DNA of 64,000 nt from Streptomyces erythrochromogenes (GCF_036170895.1 NZ_CP108036.1:7351501-7415500); one strand, 5' to 3'. Counted from the first letter of the stretch, positions 9,073 to 20,206 are shown. The notes: a model not told the origin generated them from the sequence alone. Translations and numbers: made by a program.

Positions 9073-9951
9073 TCAGTCGTGCGCCACGACGGCGACCGGT
9101 GAGGTGGCGTGGTGCATCACCGCGTGGGTGATGGGGCCGATGCGGGCGCCGAGTGCCGGACGGCGGATACGCCGGCCGACCACGACGAGTGCCGCGCCGG
9201 ACGCGGCGTCCAGGATCTGGATGGCGGGCTGGCCGATGACGATGCGGGCATCGAGGTCGAGCCGCGGGTACTTCTTCTCCCAGGGGCTCAGCAGCTCGCG
9301 AAGCGTGGTCTTGAGTCCGTCGGCCATCTCCTTCTCGACGCCGGGATCGAGGACGGGAGCGTAGGAGAGGACCGGCGGGAGCGACCAGCCGTGTACGACG
9401 ACGAGCGGGCAGGCCCGCAGGTCCGCTTCCTCGCAGGCGAAAGCGAGGAGCCGGTCGCAATTGCTGCGCAGGTCCACTCCGAGCACCACCGGTCCGGCAT
9501 CACCCGCGTGGCCGGGCGGACGGTCTTGGCCGTCGGCGGAGCGCACGAGGACGACGGGCGTGTCGGTCTCGGGGATGGTCGCCGAGCATGTCGAGCCCAC
9601 GACGAACCCGGCAATGGCGCCGAGGCCGCGTGAGCCGAGCACGAGCAGGTCCGCATCGGCCGCGGACGAGGCGAGGACCTTGGAGGCCGCGAGTCCTTTG
9701 GTGCCGTGGGTGCTGATGTCGAGCGTGCCGTATTCGCGCAGCAGCCGGTCCCGTGTGTGCGAAAGGAGCTCCTCGGCCCACTGTTCACGCGGTTCGGGGA
9801 GCGGAACGGCGAAGGGACCGTACTGTGCCCAGTCCTCCGCGTGGACGAGTTCCAGCGCTGCGTCACGCAATTCGGCCTCGTGGGCGGCCCAGTCGGCTGC
9901 GGCGGTGTCGGCGCCCGATCCGTCCAGACCTACCGTGATCCGGTTCGACAT
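9073..9951 (-). CDS. Universal stress protein, tandem USP domains
   Basis: This 292-residue cytoplasmic protein contains two USP folds. Domain 1 starts ITVGLDGSGADTAAADWAA and ends with the ATP-loop-like GSRGLGAIAGFVVGS (about 108-122). Domain 2 starts near 160 (VVLGVDLRSNCDRLLAFA) and ends HHATSPVAVVAHD. In domain 2 the phosphate loop is degenerate (VVVGRRIRRPALGARIG). Its partner downstream is the Acg-like gene. Two operator boxes, 20 bp apart, lie 65-99 bp before the ATG. A role in survival under low oxygen or stasis is inferred from family and context. Confidence 0.9.
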   Translation of the reverse strand: MSNRITVGLDGSGADTAAADWAAHEAELRDAALELVHAEDWAQYGPFAVPLPEPREQWAEELLSHTRDRLLREYGTLDISTHGTKGLAASKVLASSAADADLLVLGSRGLGAIAGFVVGSTCSATIPETDTPVVLVRSADGQDRPPGHAGDAGPVVLGVDLRSNCDRLLAFACEEADLRACPLVVVHGWSLPPVLSYAPVLDPGVEKEMADGLKTTLRELLSPWEKKYPRLDLDARIVIGQPAIQILDAASGAALVVVGRRIRRPALGARIGPITHAVMHHATSPVAVVAHD

Positions 9952-10015
9952 GGTGTTCCTCCCGGGGTCGCATGGTCGGCTTCTCCCAGCCTCTTCCGCT
10001 TGCGGCGCCCTGGGA

Positions 10016-10050
10016 AGGACCGAGCGGCCCATCCGGGGACCGACCGGCCC
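10016..10050. promoter_or_regulatory. Paired OsdR/DevR-like operator boxes
   Basis: AGGACCGAGCGGCCC (10016-10030) and GGGACCGACCGGCCC (10036-10050) are near-palindromic 15-mers whose starts are 20 bp apart, about two helical turns. They sit in the 110-bp gap upstream of the leftward USP-Acg unit. They match the motif seen at 3291, 12890, 12949, 21321 and 21342, and the arrangement resembles the tandem sites used by DevR-type NarL-family regulators. Confidence 0.6.
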
Positions 10051-10061
10051 TGCGCGCCCAC

Positions 10062-10658
10062 TCAGCTCGGCTCGGCTTCGGCGCAGGTCAGTCTGTTGTC
10101 GACGTCGACGACCCCGTCGACGCTCTGGCAAAGACGCACCACCACGGGCAGCAGCCCGGGCTGCGGCATGGTGCCGCTGAGCGTCACCAGGCCGTCGTCG
10201 ACTTCGACGGTGATGGCCGAAGGAGCCAGGTGGAGAGTCCGGGTGAGGACGTCCTCGAGGATCTCTTCCTGTATCGCGCGGTCGCGGCGGAGGAAGAGCT
10301 GGATCAGATCGCTACGACTGAGGACGCCGACCACGCGGCCTTCCTCATCGACGACCGGTAGCCGCTTGACCCGGTGGCGCTGCATGACCCGGGCCGCGCG
10401 GACCGCACTCCACTCGGGGCGGGCTGTGACAGCCGGGCTCGTCATCAGCGCCTCGGCCGTCGCCGCACTGCCGGCGGGCCGCCGGCGGAGAAGGTCGGCT
10501 TCGGAGACGACGCCGACCGGGTGCCCGGTTTCGTCGATCACGGGCATGGCGGTGATGTCGAACTCTTTCAGGAGCCTGGCGATCTCCTTGAACGCGGTCG
10601 TGCGCCGGACGGTGACGGCGGTGGGCGTCATCAGGTCCGCGACGCTACGGTGCCTCAT
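10062..10658 (-). CDS. CBS-domain pair plus BON domain protein
   Basis: A 198-residue protein with two CBS motifs (SVADLMTPTAVTVRRTTAFK and MTSPAVTARPEWSAVRAARV, separated by the SEADLL signature) that form one Bateman module. A BON domain follows from about residue 130 (EDVLTRTLHLAPSAITVEVD). Bateman modules bind adenosyl ligands; BON domains bind membranes or polymers. This architecture is typical of actinobacterial stress islands and may report energy charge. The gene follows the CBS-BON gene at 10672 by 13 bp, so the two are co-transcribed. Confidence 0.9.
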   Translation of the reverse strand: MRHRSVADLMTPTAVTVRRTTAFKEIARLLKEFDITAMPVIDETGHPVGVVSEADLLRRRPAGSAATAEALMTSPAVTARPEWSAVRAARVMQRHRVKRLPVVDEEGRVVGVLSRSDLIQLFLRRDRAIQEEILEDVLTRTLHLAPSAITVEVDDGLVTLSGTMPQPGLLPVVVRLCQSVDGVVDVDNRLTCAEAEPS

Positions 10659-10671
10659 GGCGGTGATGCCC

Positions 10672-11274
10672 TCATGCGGAGACGGGGACGGTGAAATCCG
10701 TCTTGACGTCGACCACGCCCGGTACGGTACCGGCGGCGCGTACGACGACGTCTTCCATCGCGGGGTCCGGCAGCGATCCGTTGAGGTAGACGATGCCGTT
10801 GGCGACGTGGACGTGTACTTCGGCGGAACCGTGCGGGATCAGCTGGTACATGATCAGTTCACGGATCTCGGCGCCGATGTCCTCGTCGGGGCGCAGGAAG
10901 ACCTTGAGCAGGTCGCCGCGGCTGACGACGCCGACGAGGCGGCTGTCGCGGTCGACCACGGGAAGGCGCTTGAGGTGCCCGCGGGCCATCAGGCGCGCCG
11001 CGGCGGGGATGGTGGCGCTCTGCGTGACGGTCACTGCCGGGCGGGTCATCAGCTGCTCGGCGGTGGTGTCGTGGGCGGTGTCGCTGGCTTTGGGCTTGAG
11101 CAGCAGGTCGGCTTCGGAGACGACGCCGACCACCTGTCCGTCCTGTGCCAGGACGGGGAGCGCGCTGACGTTCCACATCCGCAGCGCTTCCACGATGTCC
11201 TTGAACGCGGTTCCTTGGTCGACGGAGATCACGGCGTGTGTCATGACGTCCTCGACGCTGCGCAGGTGCTTCAT
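10672..11274 (-). CDS. CBS-domain pair plus BON domain protein
   Basis: A 200-residue paralogue of the neighbouring CBS-BON protein. CBS1 (SVEDVMTHAVISVDQGTAFK) ends with SEADLL. CBS2 covers about 72-122 (MTRPAVTVTQSATIPAAARL to [13 protein letters not shown]). The C-terminal BON domain includes VHVHVANGIVYLNGSLPDP. The RPDEDIG linker between CBS2 and BON is shared with the paralogue at 20299. It lies 113 bp downstream of the USP gene at 11388-12257 with no evident promoter box between, so it is likely part of the leftward CBS-USP-CBS-CBS transcript. Confidence 0.9.
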   Translation of the reverse strand: MKHLRSVEDVMTHAVISVDQGTAFKDIVEALRMWNVSALPVLAQDGQVVGVVSEADLLLKPKASDTAHDTTAEQLMTRPAVTVTQSATIPAAARLMARGHLKRLPVVDRDSRLVGVVSRGDLLKVFLRPDEDIGAEIRELIMYQLIPHGSAEVHVHVANGIVYLNGSLPDPAMEDVVVRAAGTVPGVVDVKTDFTVPVSA

Positions 11275-11387
11275 GGCCTTCCTCCTCGATGAAACGGCCG
11301 GTACCCGTGATGGTCTGAAGGGCGACCCGGCCGTGGGTAGTGCCGTCCGGGGGTTTCGAGGCGGGCTCCGGCCCCGGTACCGCTCCT

Positions 11388-12257
11388 TCAGTCGTGGGCG
11401 ATGACGGCCACGGGGGCTGCTGCGTGGTGCAGGACCGCGTGGGCGACCGAGCCCAGGTGCGCGCCGAGGGCCGAGCGGCGCACATGGCGTCCCACGACGA
11501 CGAGTTGCGCGCCCTGCGCGGCCCGGACGAGATGATCGCCCGCGGATCCCATGAACACGCTGTGGCTGACGTTCACGTCGGGGAACTTGTGCCGCCAAGG
11601 CAGCAGCATGTCGTCCACCATGTGTGTGACGCTCCTGCCGATGTCTCGTTCGTTGTCCGGATCGAAGAAGGGGACGTAGCTGTAGGCAGCGGGCATCTTC
11701 CAGCCGTGCACGACCCGCAGCGGGCAGTCGCGCCGGTCCGCCTCTTCGAAAGCGAAGCTGAGGACCCGGTCGCACGCTTCGTGGATGTCGACCCCCACGA
11801 CGACCTCGGCGCTCGAGTCCGTGCCCAGGCCGTCCGGGTCGTCGGCGACGCGAACGATGACGACCGGCGTGCCGGTCGCGACCAGGGTGGACATGGCGAC
11901 CGAGCCGGCGATGAAGCCGACCAGGCCGCCCAGGCCGCGCGATCCCAGGACCAGCAGCCCGGCGTCGGCGGCCTCGGCCGCGAGGGCGGCGGCCGGCCGT
12001 GCTGTCAGGCAGCGGGTCGTGATCTCCAAGTTCGGGTGGCGCCCGTGCAGCTCCTGCGCGGCTTCGGTCAGGGCCTGGTCCGCCCAGCGGTCCACGTCCT
12101 GGCGGCCCAGTCCGGGGAACACCGGGTCCAGGGGCCAGTCAACGGCGTGCACGAGCCGCAGCGGCACCTGCCGCAGGACGGCCTCCCGTGCTGCCCAGCG
12201 CGCTGCCGCCCGGCTTTCCGGGGAACCATCGACTCCGGCGGTCACGTGGTCTTCCAT
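11388..12257 (-). CDS. Universal stress protein, tandem USP domains
   Basis: This 289-residue double USP has domain 1 from VTAGVDGSPESRAAARWAAR to GSRGLGGLVGFIAGSVAMS, and domain 2 from VVVGVDIHEACDRVLSFAFE to HHAAAPVAVIAHD. Domain 1 keeps a GS-R-GLGG loop of the ATP-binding type; domain 2 has VVVGRHVRRSALGAHLG. It is closest in layout to the USP at 9073, including the HGW motif before the linker, so the two are probably duplicates. It lies 34 bp downstream of the single-CBS gene. Confidence 0.9.
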   Translation of the reverse strand: MEDHVTAGVDGSPESRAAARWAAREAVLRQVPLRLVHAVDWPLDPVFPGLGRQDVDRWADQALTEAAQELHGRHPNLEITTRCLTARPAAALAAEAADAGLLVLGSRGLGGLVGFIAGSVAMSTLVATGTPVVIVRVADDPDGLGTDSSAEVVVGVDIHEACDRVLSFAFEEADRRDCPLRVVHGWKMPAAYSYVPFFDPDNERDIGRSVTHMVDDMLLPWRHKFPDVNVSHSVFMGSAGDHLVRAAQGAQLVVVGRHVRRSALGAHLGSVAHAVLHHAAAPVAVIAHD

Positions 12258-12291
12258 GGCTGCGATTCCCTTCGGGCGGGTCCGGCGTCCA

Positions 12292-12801
12292 TCACCAGGG
12301 CATTGCGTGCCGGGCATGGTCCGCGTGCGTACTTGCCGTGTCGTCGGTGCGGGCGGTGACACGCGATGCCACAGCGACGACCCCGTCGAGTTGTTCGACG
12401 AGGGTGAGGAGTGCGGGGAGCTGGCTCCGGCGCTCGACCTGGCCGCCCAGGGTGACGATGCCGTCCACCACATGGACGTCGACGTCCCCGGTCGGCACAC
12501 CGAGCACCTCCGTGAGGACCTCGTCGGTGACGCGTCGGCGTATCTCGGAGTCCGGGCGCAGGACCGCGGACGGCGGCCCAGCCACCGTGCTGCTCTGCTC
12601 GGCGGGATGGGAGCCCGACACTGTGTGGGCCAGCAGGTCGGTCTGCGGGACGACACCCACCACGTGGTCCTCGTCGTCCAGGACGGGGACTCCGGAGATG
12701 TCGTACTGGGCGAGGAGCTTCGCGACGTCCTTGAAGCCGGTGCCCGGGGCCACGGAGACGACCTCGTCAGTCATCAGGTCCGCCACCTCGAGGCGCTTCA
12801 T
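12292..12801 (-). CDS. Single-CBS plus BON protein (one CBS domain missing)
   Basis: This 169-residue relative of the other CBS-BON proteins has only CBS1 (EVADLMTDEVVSVAPGTGFK), ending in PQTDLL instead of SEADLL. A short linker (TVSGSHPAEQSSTVAGPPSA) then runs straight to RPDSEIRRRVTDEVL and the BON domain. The second CBS motif has been lost in frame, so the usual Bateman pair cannot form within one chain; dimerisation could rebuild one. It is the first gene of the leftward stress operon, divergent from the USP gene at 13052, with two operator boxes between them. Confidence 0.85.
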   Translation of the reverse strand: MKRLEVADLMTDEVVSVAPGTGFKDVAKLLAQYDISGVPVLDDEDHVVGVVPQTDLLAHTVSGSHPAEQSSTVAGPPSAVLRPDSEIRRRVTDEVLTEVLGVPTGDVDVHVVDGIVTLGGQVERRSQLPALLTLVEQLDGVVAVASRVTARTDDTASTHADHARHAMPW

Positions 12802-12889
12802 GAGGCCCTCCTGTTCCGCCGTGTCACGCGAGGCTGGTGTTCGGTTCGGGTGTGCCTCCCACCATCCGCCGGTGACCGCTGGTGAGCGA

Positions 12890-12963
12890 GGGCCGAACGG
12901 TCCCGTCCAGGGGCCCGTAGGGGTCCGGGGTGCCGGGCCGCGACGGTGGGGACCTTTGGTCCC
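12890..12963. promoter_or_regulatory. Two OsdR/DevR-like boxes in a divergent promoter
   Basis: GGGCCGAACGGTCCC (12890-12904) and GGGACCTTTGGTCCC (12949-12963) lie in the 250-bp gap between the leftward CBS-USP-CBS-CBS operon and the rightward USP-USP-ATPase operon. The second is a perfect six-base inverted repeat and the best copy in the window. It resembles the DevR core GGGACT-n2-AGTCCC but has a 3-bp centre. The two starts are 59 bp apart, so one box could serve each direction. Confidence 0.65.
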
Positions 12964-13051
12964 GCCTGGGGTTCCGGGCGGCCCTCTTCCCAGGGCGTCG
13001 ACGGTGCCAGGGTGAGGGGTGTCCCTCATCGGCTCTCGGTTGGGAGGAATC

Positions 13052-13960
13052 GTGGAAAGCACATTCCGCACTCCGGACACCAGCTCGGTCGTCGTCGGCG
13101 TGGACGGCTCGGAGTCGGCGCGCGCCGCGGCCCTGTGGGCGGCCAAGGAAGCTGTGCGCCGCGGCCGTCCGCTGCACATCGTCTACGCCTCCGACACCGA
13201 CGGCAGGGCCTTGTACCTGTCGGCGGAGACCATCGAAGGGGTACGCGTCAACGGACGGGCGCTCCTGGACGACACGGCGAAGGCTGTGTCGGCCGAGTAC
13301 CCCGGCCTGAACGTGACCACCGAATTCAGCCGCGCGGGCGCCGTCGACAGCCTGCACCGGGCCGGCGGGCTGAACGGCACGGTCGTGGTGGGCAACCGCG
13401 GCCTGGGCGGGTTCAACTCCCTCATGCTCGGCTCGGTCGGACTGGACACCGCGGCCATCGCCATGACGCCCGTCATCGTCGTCCGAGGCATCGACGGGGC
13501 CGAGGAGACCGGCACCGTCCTCGCGGCGATCCGCGATGAGCACGACCTCCTGATCGCCCGGTACGCCGCCAAGGAGGCGGAGCTGCACAAGGCCTCGCTG
13601 CGGCTGCTGCACGTGTGGAACGTGCTCCAGTCCGTCGGTGAGGTGGTCAGCATGCTCGACGGCGTCGACGAGATCGCGGGCGGGCACGCGGAGACCCTGC
13701 GGGCCGTCTCGGACGTGGTCCGCGGCGAGTTCCCCGACCTGGACGTGCAGGCCGATGTGGAGAAGAGCGTCTCCGTGGCCGGCGTCCTGGTCGAGGCGTC
13801 CCGTCACGCAGACCTGCTCGTCATGGGCGGCCGCCGTGTTCCAGGGCCCCTCGGGCTCGCCCCCAACCTGGGGAAGGCCACGCACAGCCTGCTGCACCAC
13901 TCCCACTGCCCCGTCCTCCTCATCCCCCGGACCGGAAGCGACTTCGGGAGCCGGTCATGA
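13052..13960 (+). CDS. Universal stress protein, tandem USP domains
   Basis: This 302-residue double USP has domain 1 from VVVGVDGSESARAAALWAAK with the loop VVGNRGLGGFNSLMLGSVGL. Domain 2 is clearer at its end (LLVMGGRRVPGPLGLAPNLG, HHSHCPVLLIPRTG). The GTG at 13052 is preceded by an excellent ribosome binding site (GGGAGGAATC). The stop overlaps the ATG of the next USP gene, so USP-USP-P-ATPase-DUF1918 forms one rightward unit downstream of the operator boxes at 12890 and 12949. Confidence 0.9.
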   Translation: MESTFRTPDTSSVVVGVDGSESARAAALWAAKEAVRRGRPLHIVYASDTDGRALYLSAETIEGVRVNGRALLDDTAKAVSAEYPGLNVTTEFSRAGAVDSLHRAGGLNGTVVVGNRGLGGFNSLMLGSVGLDTAAIAMTPVIVVRGIDGAEETGTVLAAIRDEHDLLIARYAAKEAELHKASLRLLHVWNVLQSVGEVVSMLDGVDEIAGGHAETLRAVSDVVRGEFPDLDVQADVEKSVSVAGVLVEASRHADLLVMGGRRVPGPLGLAPNLGKATHSLLHHSHCPVLLIPRTGSDFGSRS

Positions 13961-14820
13961 CCAGCCGCCAGGCAGGACCCCATGACATCGTCGTGGGCAT
14001 AGACCCGGTCCGGGACTGGCACCTTGCCCTGGCCTGGGCCGCCGGCGAGGCACAACGGCGCCGGCTCCCGCTGTGCCTGGTGCTCGCGGTACCGCCCCAG
14101 CACGACACCCATCACGTCGATGACACCCCCGGCCAGACGGCCCTGCAGCAGGCCGGATCCGACCGACTCGAACAGGCGTGCAACTGGGTACGTGACCGCC
14201 ACCCCGAGGTGAGTGTCACCGGTGATCTGCTCGGCGGCTTCCCCGCCCCCGTCCTGGGTCGTGCGGCGCGGGACGCCCGCATGATCGTCCTCGGCTCCCG
14301 GCACCTGAGCCGCACCGCCGAGTTCTTCAGTGCCGGCTCGCTCGTGGTCCCCGTCACCGCCCAGGCCGATTGCCCGGTCGTCGTCGTGGGCGACGCCGAG
14401 CACATCAGCCAGCAGCCGCCCTGCGTCGTCGCGGGTATCGACGGCAGCGCGTCCGCCACTGCCGCGCTGGCCTTCGCCTTCGACGAGGCCGACCTTCGGG
14501 GGGCTGCGCTGCGGGTCGTCTGCGTGTGGCAGCCGCCGCTCATCATGCTGGACGACGAGGAGGTGGCGCTGCAGGCCCAGCGCACCTTGCTCTCCGAGGC
14601 CACCGCCGGCCTGTCGGAGAAGTACCCGGACGTCCACGTGACGCACGAGGTCCTCACCGGCCACCCGGTCGAGGAACTGGCCCGGGCCGCCGAGCACGCG
14701 CTGGCCGTCGTCGTGGGCCGCCGCGGCCGCGGTGGATACACCGGCATGAGGATCGGATCCGTGGTCCATGGCCTGCTGCACCGTGCACACTGCCCGGTGA
14801 TCACCGTCCCCACCGGATGA
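13957..14820 (+). CDS. Universal stress protein, divergent tandem domains
   Basis: This 287-residue double USP is translationally coupled (ATGA) to the gene before it. Domain 1 is degenerate: it starts DIVVGIDPVRDWHLALAWAA and its loop is VLGSRHLSRTAEFFSAGSLV. Domain 2 is closer to consensus (CVVAGIDGSASATAALAFAF and VVGRRGRGGYTGMRIGSVVH, ending HCPVITVPTG) and could bind ATP. The cation ATPase gene follows after 7 bp. The close pairing suggests joint regulation or a USP heteromer acting with the transporter; that is inference. Confidence 0.88.
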   Translation: MTSRQAGPHDIVVGIDPVRDWHLALAWAAGEAQRRRLPLCLVLAVPPQHDTHHVDDTPGQTALQQAGSDRLEQACNWVRDRHPEVSVTGDLLGGFPAPVLGRAARDARMIVLGSRHLSRTAEFFSAGSLVVPVTAQADCPVVVVGDAEHISQQPPCVVAGIDGSASATAALAFAFDEADLRGAALRVVCVWQPPLIMLDDEEVALQAQRTLLSEATAGLSEKYPDVHVTHEVLTGHPVEELARAAEHALAVVVGRRGRGGYTGMRIGSVVHGLLHRAHCPVITVPTG

Positions 14821-14827
14821 GCCCGCC

Positions 14828-17401
<2,574 letters not shown>

Positions 17402-17403
17402 CC

Positions 17404-17682
17404 ATGAACGCATCTTCACCTGCGGACGGGCACGGGATCCACGCCGAGGTGGGCGACCAGATCGTCGTCGGCGGCTTCACCGTCGGAAAGCCCGGCCGTG
17501 ACGGCGAAGTCATCGCCCTGCACCATGAGGACGGCACCCCGCCGTACGACGTGCGCTGGTCCGACACCGGTCGTACCAGCCTGTTCTTCCCCGGCCCGGA
17601 CGCCCACGTCCGGCACCTGCACGACGAAGCCGGCACGCCGCGGCACGAGGAGAGGCCGAGCGGCGCAACGGCCTCCCACTGA
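17404..17682 (+). CDS. DUF1918 domain protein
   Basis: A 92-residue protein with the small beta-barrel-like DUF1918 fold: VGDQIVVGGFTVGKPGRDGE, then PPYDVRWSDTGRTSLFFPGP. DUF1918 proteins are common in actinobacterial stress loci and their role is unknown. Here it closes the USP-USP-ATPase operon, with the ATG two bases after the ATPase stop. The stop codon lies in the loop of a small hairpin (TCCCAC-TGA-GTGGGA, 17674-17688). Confidence 0.85.
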   Translation: MNASSPADGHGIHAEVGDQIVVGGFTVGKPGRDGEVIALHHEDGTPPYDVRWSDTGRTSLFFPGPDAHVRHLHDEAGTPRHEERPSGATASH

Positions 17683-17755
17683 GTGGGAAGGCCAGGCTCT
17701 CCGGCCGGGGATACCGTGGACGTGATGGCCCTCTCGCCATCACTTCCGGCCGGAG
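17674..17755 (+). promoter_or_regulatory. Nested dyads before the sensor kinase gene
   Basis: A short hairpin spans the DUF1918 stop (TCCCAC/GTGGGA, 17674-17688). After it, an outer pair CTCCGGCCGG (17699-17708) and CCGGCCGGAG (17746-17755) encloses an inner stem GTGATGG/CCATCAC (17722-17728/17737-17743). The right outer arm contains the first bases of the kinase ribosome binding site (GGAGG, seven bases before the ATG). The structure could therefore hide it in a read-through transcript or act as a weak terminator. There is no T-run. Confidence 0.45.
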
Positions 17756-17761
17756 GCGGGC

Positions 17762-19492
17762 ATGAGCACAGGGGAACAGCCCACCGGAAGCGGTGTTCCC
17801 CGACTGCGGCTCGACGAACTGCTGGACGAGCTGCAGGTGCGGATCGACGAGGTCAGGGGCACGCGCGACCGGCTGAACGGTCTGCTCGAGGCCGTCATGT
17901 CCGTGGGCCGGGAACTCGACCTGCCGCAGGTGTTGCGCGGCATCGTCGAGGCCGCCGTGGTTCTCGTGGACGCCGAATACGGGGCCCTCGGAGTCATCGG
18001 AAACGACAGGAAACTGGCCGAGTTCCTTCCCGTCGGCATCAGCGACGACCTCCGCGCACGGATCGGAGACCTGCCCTCCGGCCACGGCATCCTCGGCGAG
18101 CTGATCCGCCATCCCGAACCACTGCGGCTGTCGGAGCTGTCCGAGCACCCTGCCTCGTACGGGTTCCCGGACCACCACCCGCCGATGCACTCCTTCCTGG
18201 GTGTGCCGATCCGGGTCCGCGAGGACGTCTTCGGCAACCTCTATCTGACCGAGAAGCGCGGTGGTGCTGAGTTCGACGCCGAGGACGAGGCGGTCCTGTC
18301 CACCCTCGCCGTCGCGGCCGGCATCGCCATCGAGAACGCCAGGCTCTTCGAGGAGGTCCGGCTGCGCGAGCGCTGGCTGGAGGCCAGCTCCGACATCACC
18401 AGCGCCCTGCTCTCGGGAGCGGCCGAGGGCGAGGTCCTCGAGGGCATGCTGGAGCGGGCCAAGGACATCACCGGCGCCGACATGGGCGTCTTCTACCTGC
18501 TCGGCTCCGCCGGTGAACTGCGAGGCTCCCTCGCGCTCGGGGAGGGAGCCGAGGCGCACCGCGGGATCGTCCTGCCCAGCACCCGGGGCACTCTCGCCGA
18601 GGCCGCGCTGGCCGGCAACGGCCTCATCACGGTTCCCGACGTGGCGGCCGACGAGCGCGTCACTGTGCAACCCGAGCGGTGGACGGGCTTCGGCCCGGCC
18701 GTGGCCGTCACCGTTGGCACCAAGGAAAGGCTCAGCGGCGTCCTGATGCTTGCCCGGCGACACGGTCGCCCCGCCTTCGCCACCACGGAGGTCGCCGCGC
18801 TTCCGGGGTTCGCGGGCCAGGCCGCCCTCGCGTTGGAGCTTGCCGACCGGCGCCGCGACACCGAGCAGATGAGCCTGCTGGAGGACCACGACCGCATCGC
18901 CCGCGACCTGCACGATCTGGCCATCCAGCGCCTCTTCGCCACCGGCATGACCCTCCAGAGCGCCCAGCGCTTCGTCGACCACCCCCAGGCGTCCGAACGC
19001 CTCGCACGTGCCGTGGACGACCTCGACGCCACCATCAAGATCATCCGATCGACGATCTTCGGACTCCGCGACCACGAAGTCCCCGGTCAGGTGTCCAAAC
19101 TGCGCTCCCGCCTGGTCCAGGCCATGGACGAGGCCGCTGCAGCCCTCGGCTTCGCGCCGGCCCTCAGGATGGAGGGGCTGATCGACACCGACGTACCGTC
19201 GGCCGTCGCGGACGAGGCCCTCGCCGTAGTGGGGGAAGCTCTCACCAACGTCGCCCGCCATGCCGAGGCCACGCAGGCAGAGGTCTCGATCTCCGCGGCC
19301 GCCGGAACCCTGACCATCACCGTGGCCGACAACGGCGTCGGCCTGCCCGAGGGCGGTCGGCGCGGCGGACTGCGGAACCTGGCAGAGCGTGCCAAAAGGC
19401 TGGGCGGCCGGATGGACGTCGCAGCGCGGGGCGACGGTGAGCCGGGCACTCGCCTGCAGTGGAAGGTGCCCCTGGTCCCGCCCCCGCAGTGA
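17762..19492 (+). CDS. GAF-GAF sensor histidine kinase, DevS/DosT (OsdK)-like
   Basis: This 576-residue soluble sensor kinase has GAF-A (about 50-195), GAF-B (about 215-360), the dimerisation/phosphoacceptor region RIARDLHDLAIQRLFA with His384, and a HATPase domain (EALTNVARHA N-box, DNGVGLPEGG G-box). GAF-A retains GFPDHHPPMHSFLGVP. By my alignment His139 falls at the haem-ligand position of M. tuberculosis DevS (His149) and Tyr161 (FGNLYLTEK) at its distal Tyr171. A haem-based redox, O2, NO or CO sensor is therefore likely. It converges on the response-regulator gene with a 15-bp gap. It could also be read through from the ATPase operon. Confidence 0.9.
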   Translation: MSTGEQPTGSGVPRLRLDELLDELQVRIDEVRGTRDRLNGLLEAVMSVGRELDLPQVLRGIVEAAVVLVDAEYGALGVIGNDRKLAEFLPVGISDDLRARIGDLPSGHGILGELIRHPEPLRLSELSEHPASYGFPDHHPPMHSFLGVPIRVREDVFGNLYLTEKRGGAEFDAEDEAVLSTLAVAAGIAIENARLFEEVRLRERWLEASSDITSALLSGAAEGEVLEGMLERAKDITGADMGVFYLLGSAGELRGSLALGEGAEAHRGIVLPSTRGTLAEAALAGNGLITVPDVAADERVTVQPERWTGFGPAVAVTVGTKERLSGVLMLARRHGRPAFATTEVAALPGFAGQAALALELADRRRDTEQMSLLEDHDRIARDLHDLAIQRLFATGMTLQSAQRFVDHPQASERLARAVDDLDATIKIIRSTIFGLRDHEVPGQVSKLRSRLVQAMDEAAAALGFAPALRMEGLIDTDVPSAVADEALAVVGEALTNVARHAEATQAEVSISAAAGTLTITVADNGVGLPEGGRRGGLRNLAERAKRLGGRMDVAARGDGEPGTRLQWKVPLVPPPQ

Positions 19493-19507
19493 CCGTCGCC
19501 GACGTTC

Positions 19508-20206
19508 CTACTGCTTTGCGGTCCCGACGTCGTGCTCGTGTACATGGGCGGCGATCACGGCAGCCTGGACCCGCCGCTCCACGCCGAGCTTTCCCAGCAG
19601 CCGTGAGATGTGGTTCTTGACCGTCTTTTCGGACAGGTAGAGCCGCTTCGCGATCTGCCGGTTGGTGAGGCCCTCACCGATGAGCTCCAACACTGCCCGC
19701 TCGCGTTCTGACAGAGCCGCCAGCCGGGCGTCTTCCGGTTCCTGGGCGGCCTCGGGGTCCCGCAGGGAGTGCATCAGACGGGCGGTGGTGGCCGGGTCCA
19801 GCATCGACTGGCCTGTCGCCACCGTCCTGACGGCGGAGACCAGGTCGGAACCCTTGATCTGCTTCAGTACGTACCCGGCGGCACCCGCCATGATCGCGTC
19901 CAGCAGCGCGTCCTCGTCATCGAAGGACGTCAGCATCAGACAGGCCAGGCCGGGCATGCGAGAGCGCAACTCGCGGCATACAGTGACGCCGTCGCTGTCG
20001 GGCAGCCGTACGTCGAGCACGGCCACGTCCGGGCGCAGCGCCGGCCCGCGGGCCAGTGCCTGTTCGGCCGTGCCCGCCTCGCCCACGACGGTGATGTCCG
20101 GCTCGGCGTCCAGGAGGTCACGCAGCCCGCGCCGGACCACCTCGTGGTCGTCCAGGAGGAACACCTTGATCGGCGCCTCGGCGGATGCCTTCGGATCATC
20201 GGACAT
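19508..20206 (-). CDS. NarL/LuxR-type response regulator, DevR (OsdR)-like
   Basis: A 232-residue response regulator. The receiver runs from [19 protein letters not shown] and has the phosphoacceptor Asp in [13 protein letters not shown], the switch Thr ([12 protein letters not shown]) and Lys ([10 protein letters not shown]). The C-terminal HTH ([20 protein letters not shown], then [20 protein letters not shown]) is the LuxR type, very like DevR. It probably receives phosphate from the adjacent convergent kinase and binds the 15-mer boxes found across the island. The ATG at 20206 was preferred; an in-frame upstream ATG could add 12 residues. Confidence 0.92.
   Translation of the reverse strand: MSDDPKASAEAPIKVFLLDDHEVVRRGLRDLLDAEPDITVVGEAGTAEQALARGPALRPDVAVLDVRLPDSDGVTVCRELRSRMPGLACLMLTSFDDEDALLDAIMAGAAGYVLKQIKGSDLVSAVRTVATGQSMLDPATTARLMHSLRDPEAAQEPEDARLAALSERERAVLELIGEGLTNRQIAKRLYLSEKTVKNHISRLLGKLGVERRVQAAVIAAHVHEHDVGTAKQ

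Noticed and set aside
17720..17745. Intrinsic terminator after DUF1918
   Set aside because: The inner stem is only 7 bp with no T-run, and the structure overlaps the next ribosome binding site; listed as a regulatory dyad instead.
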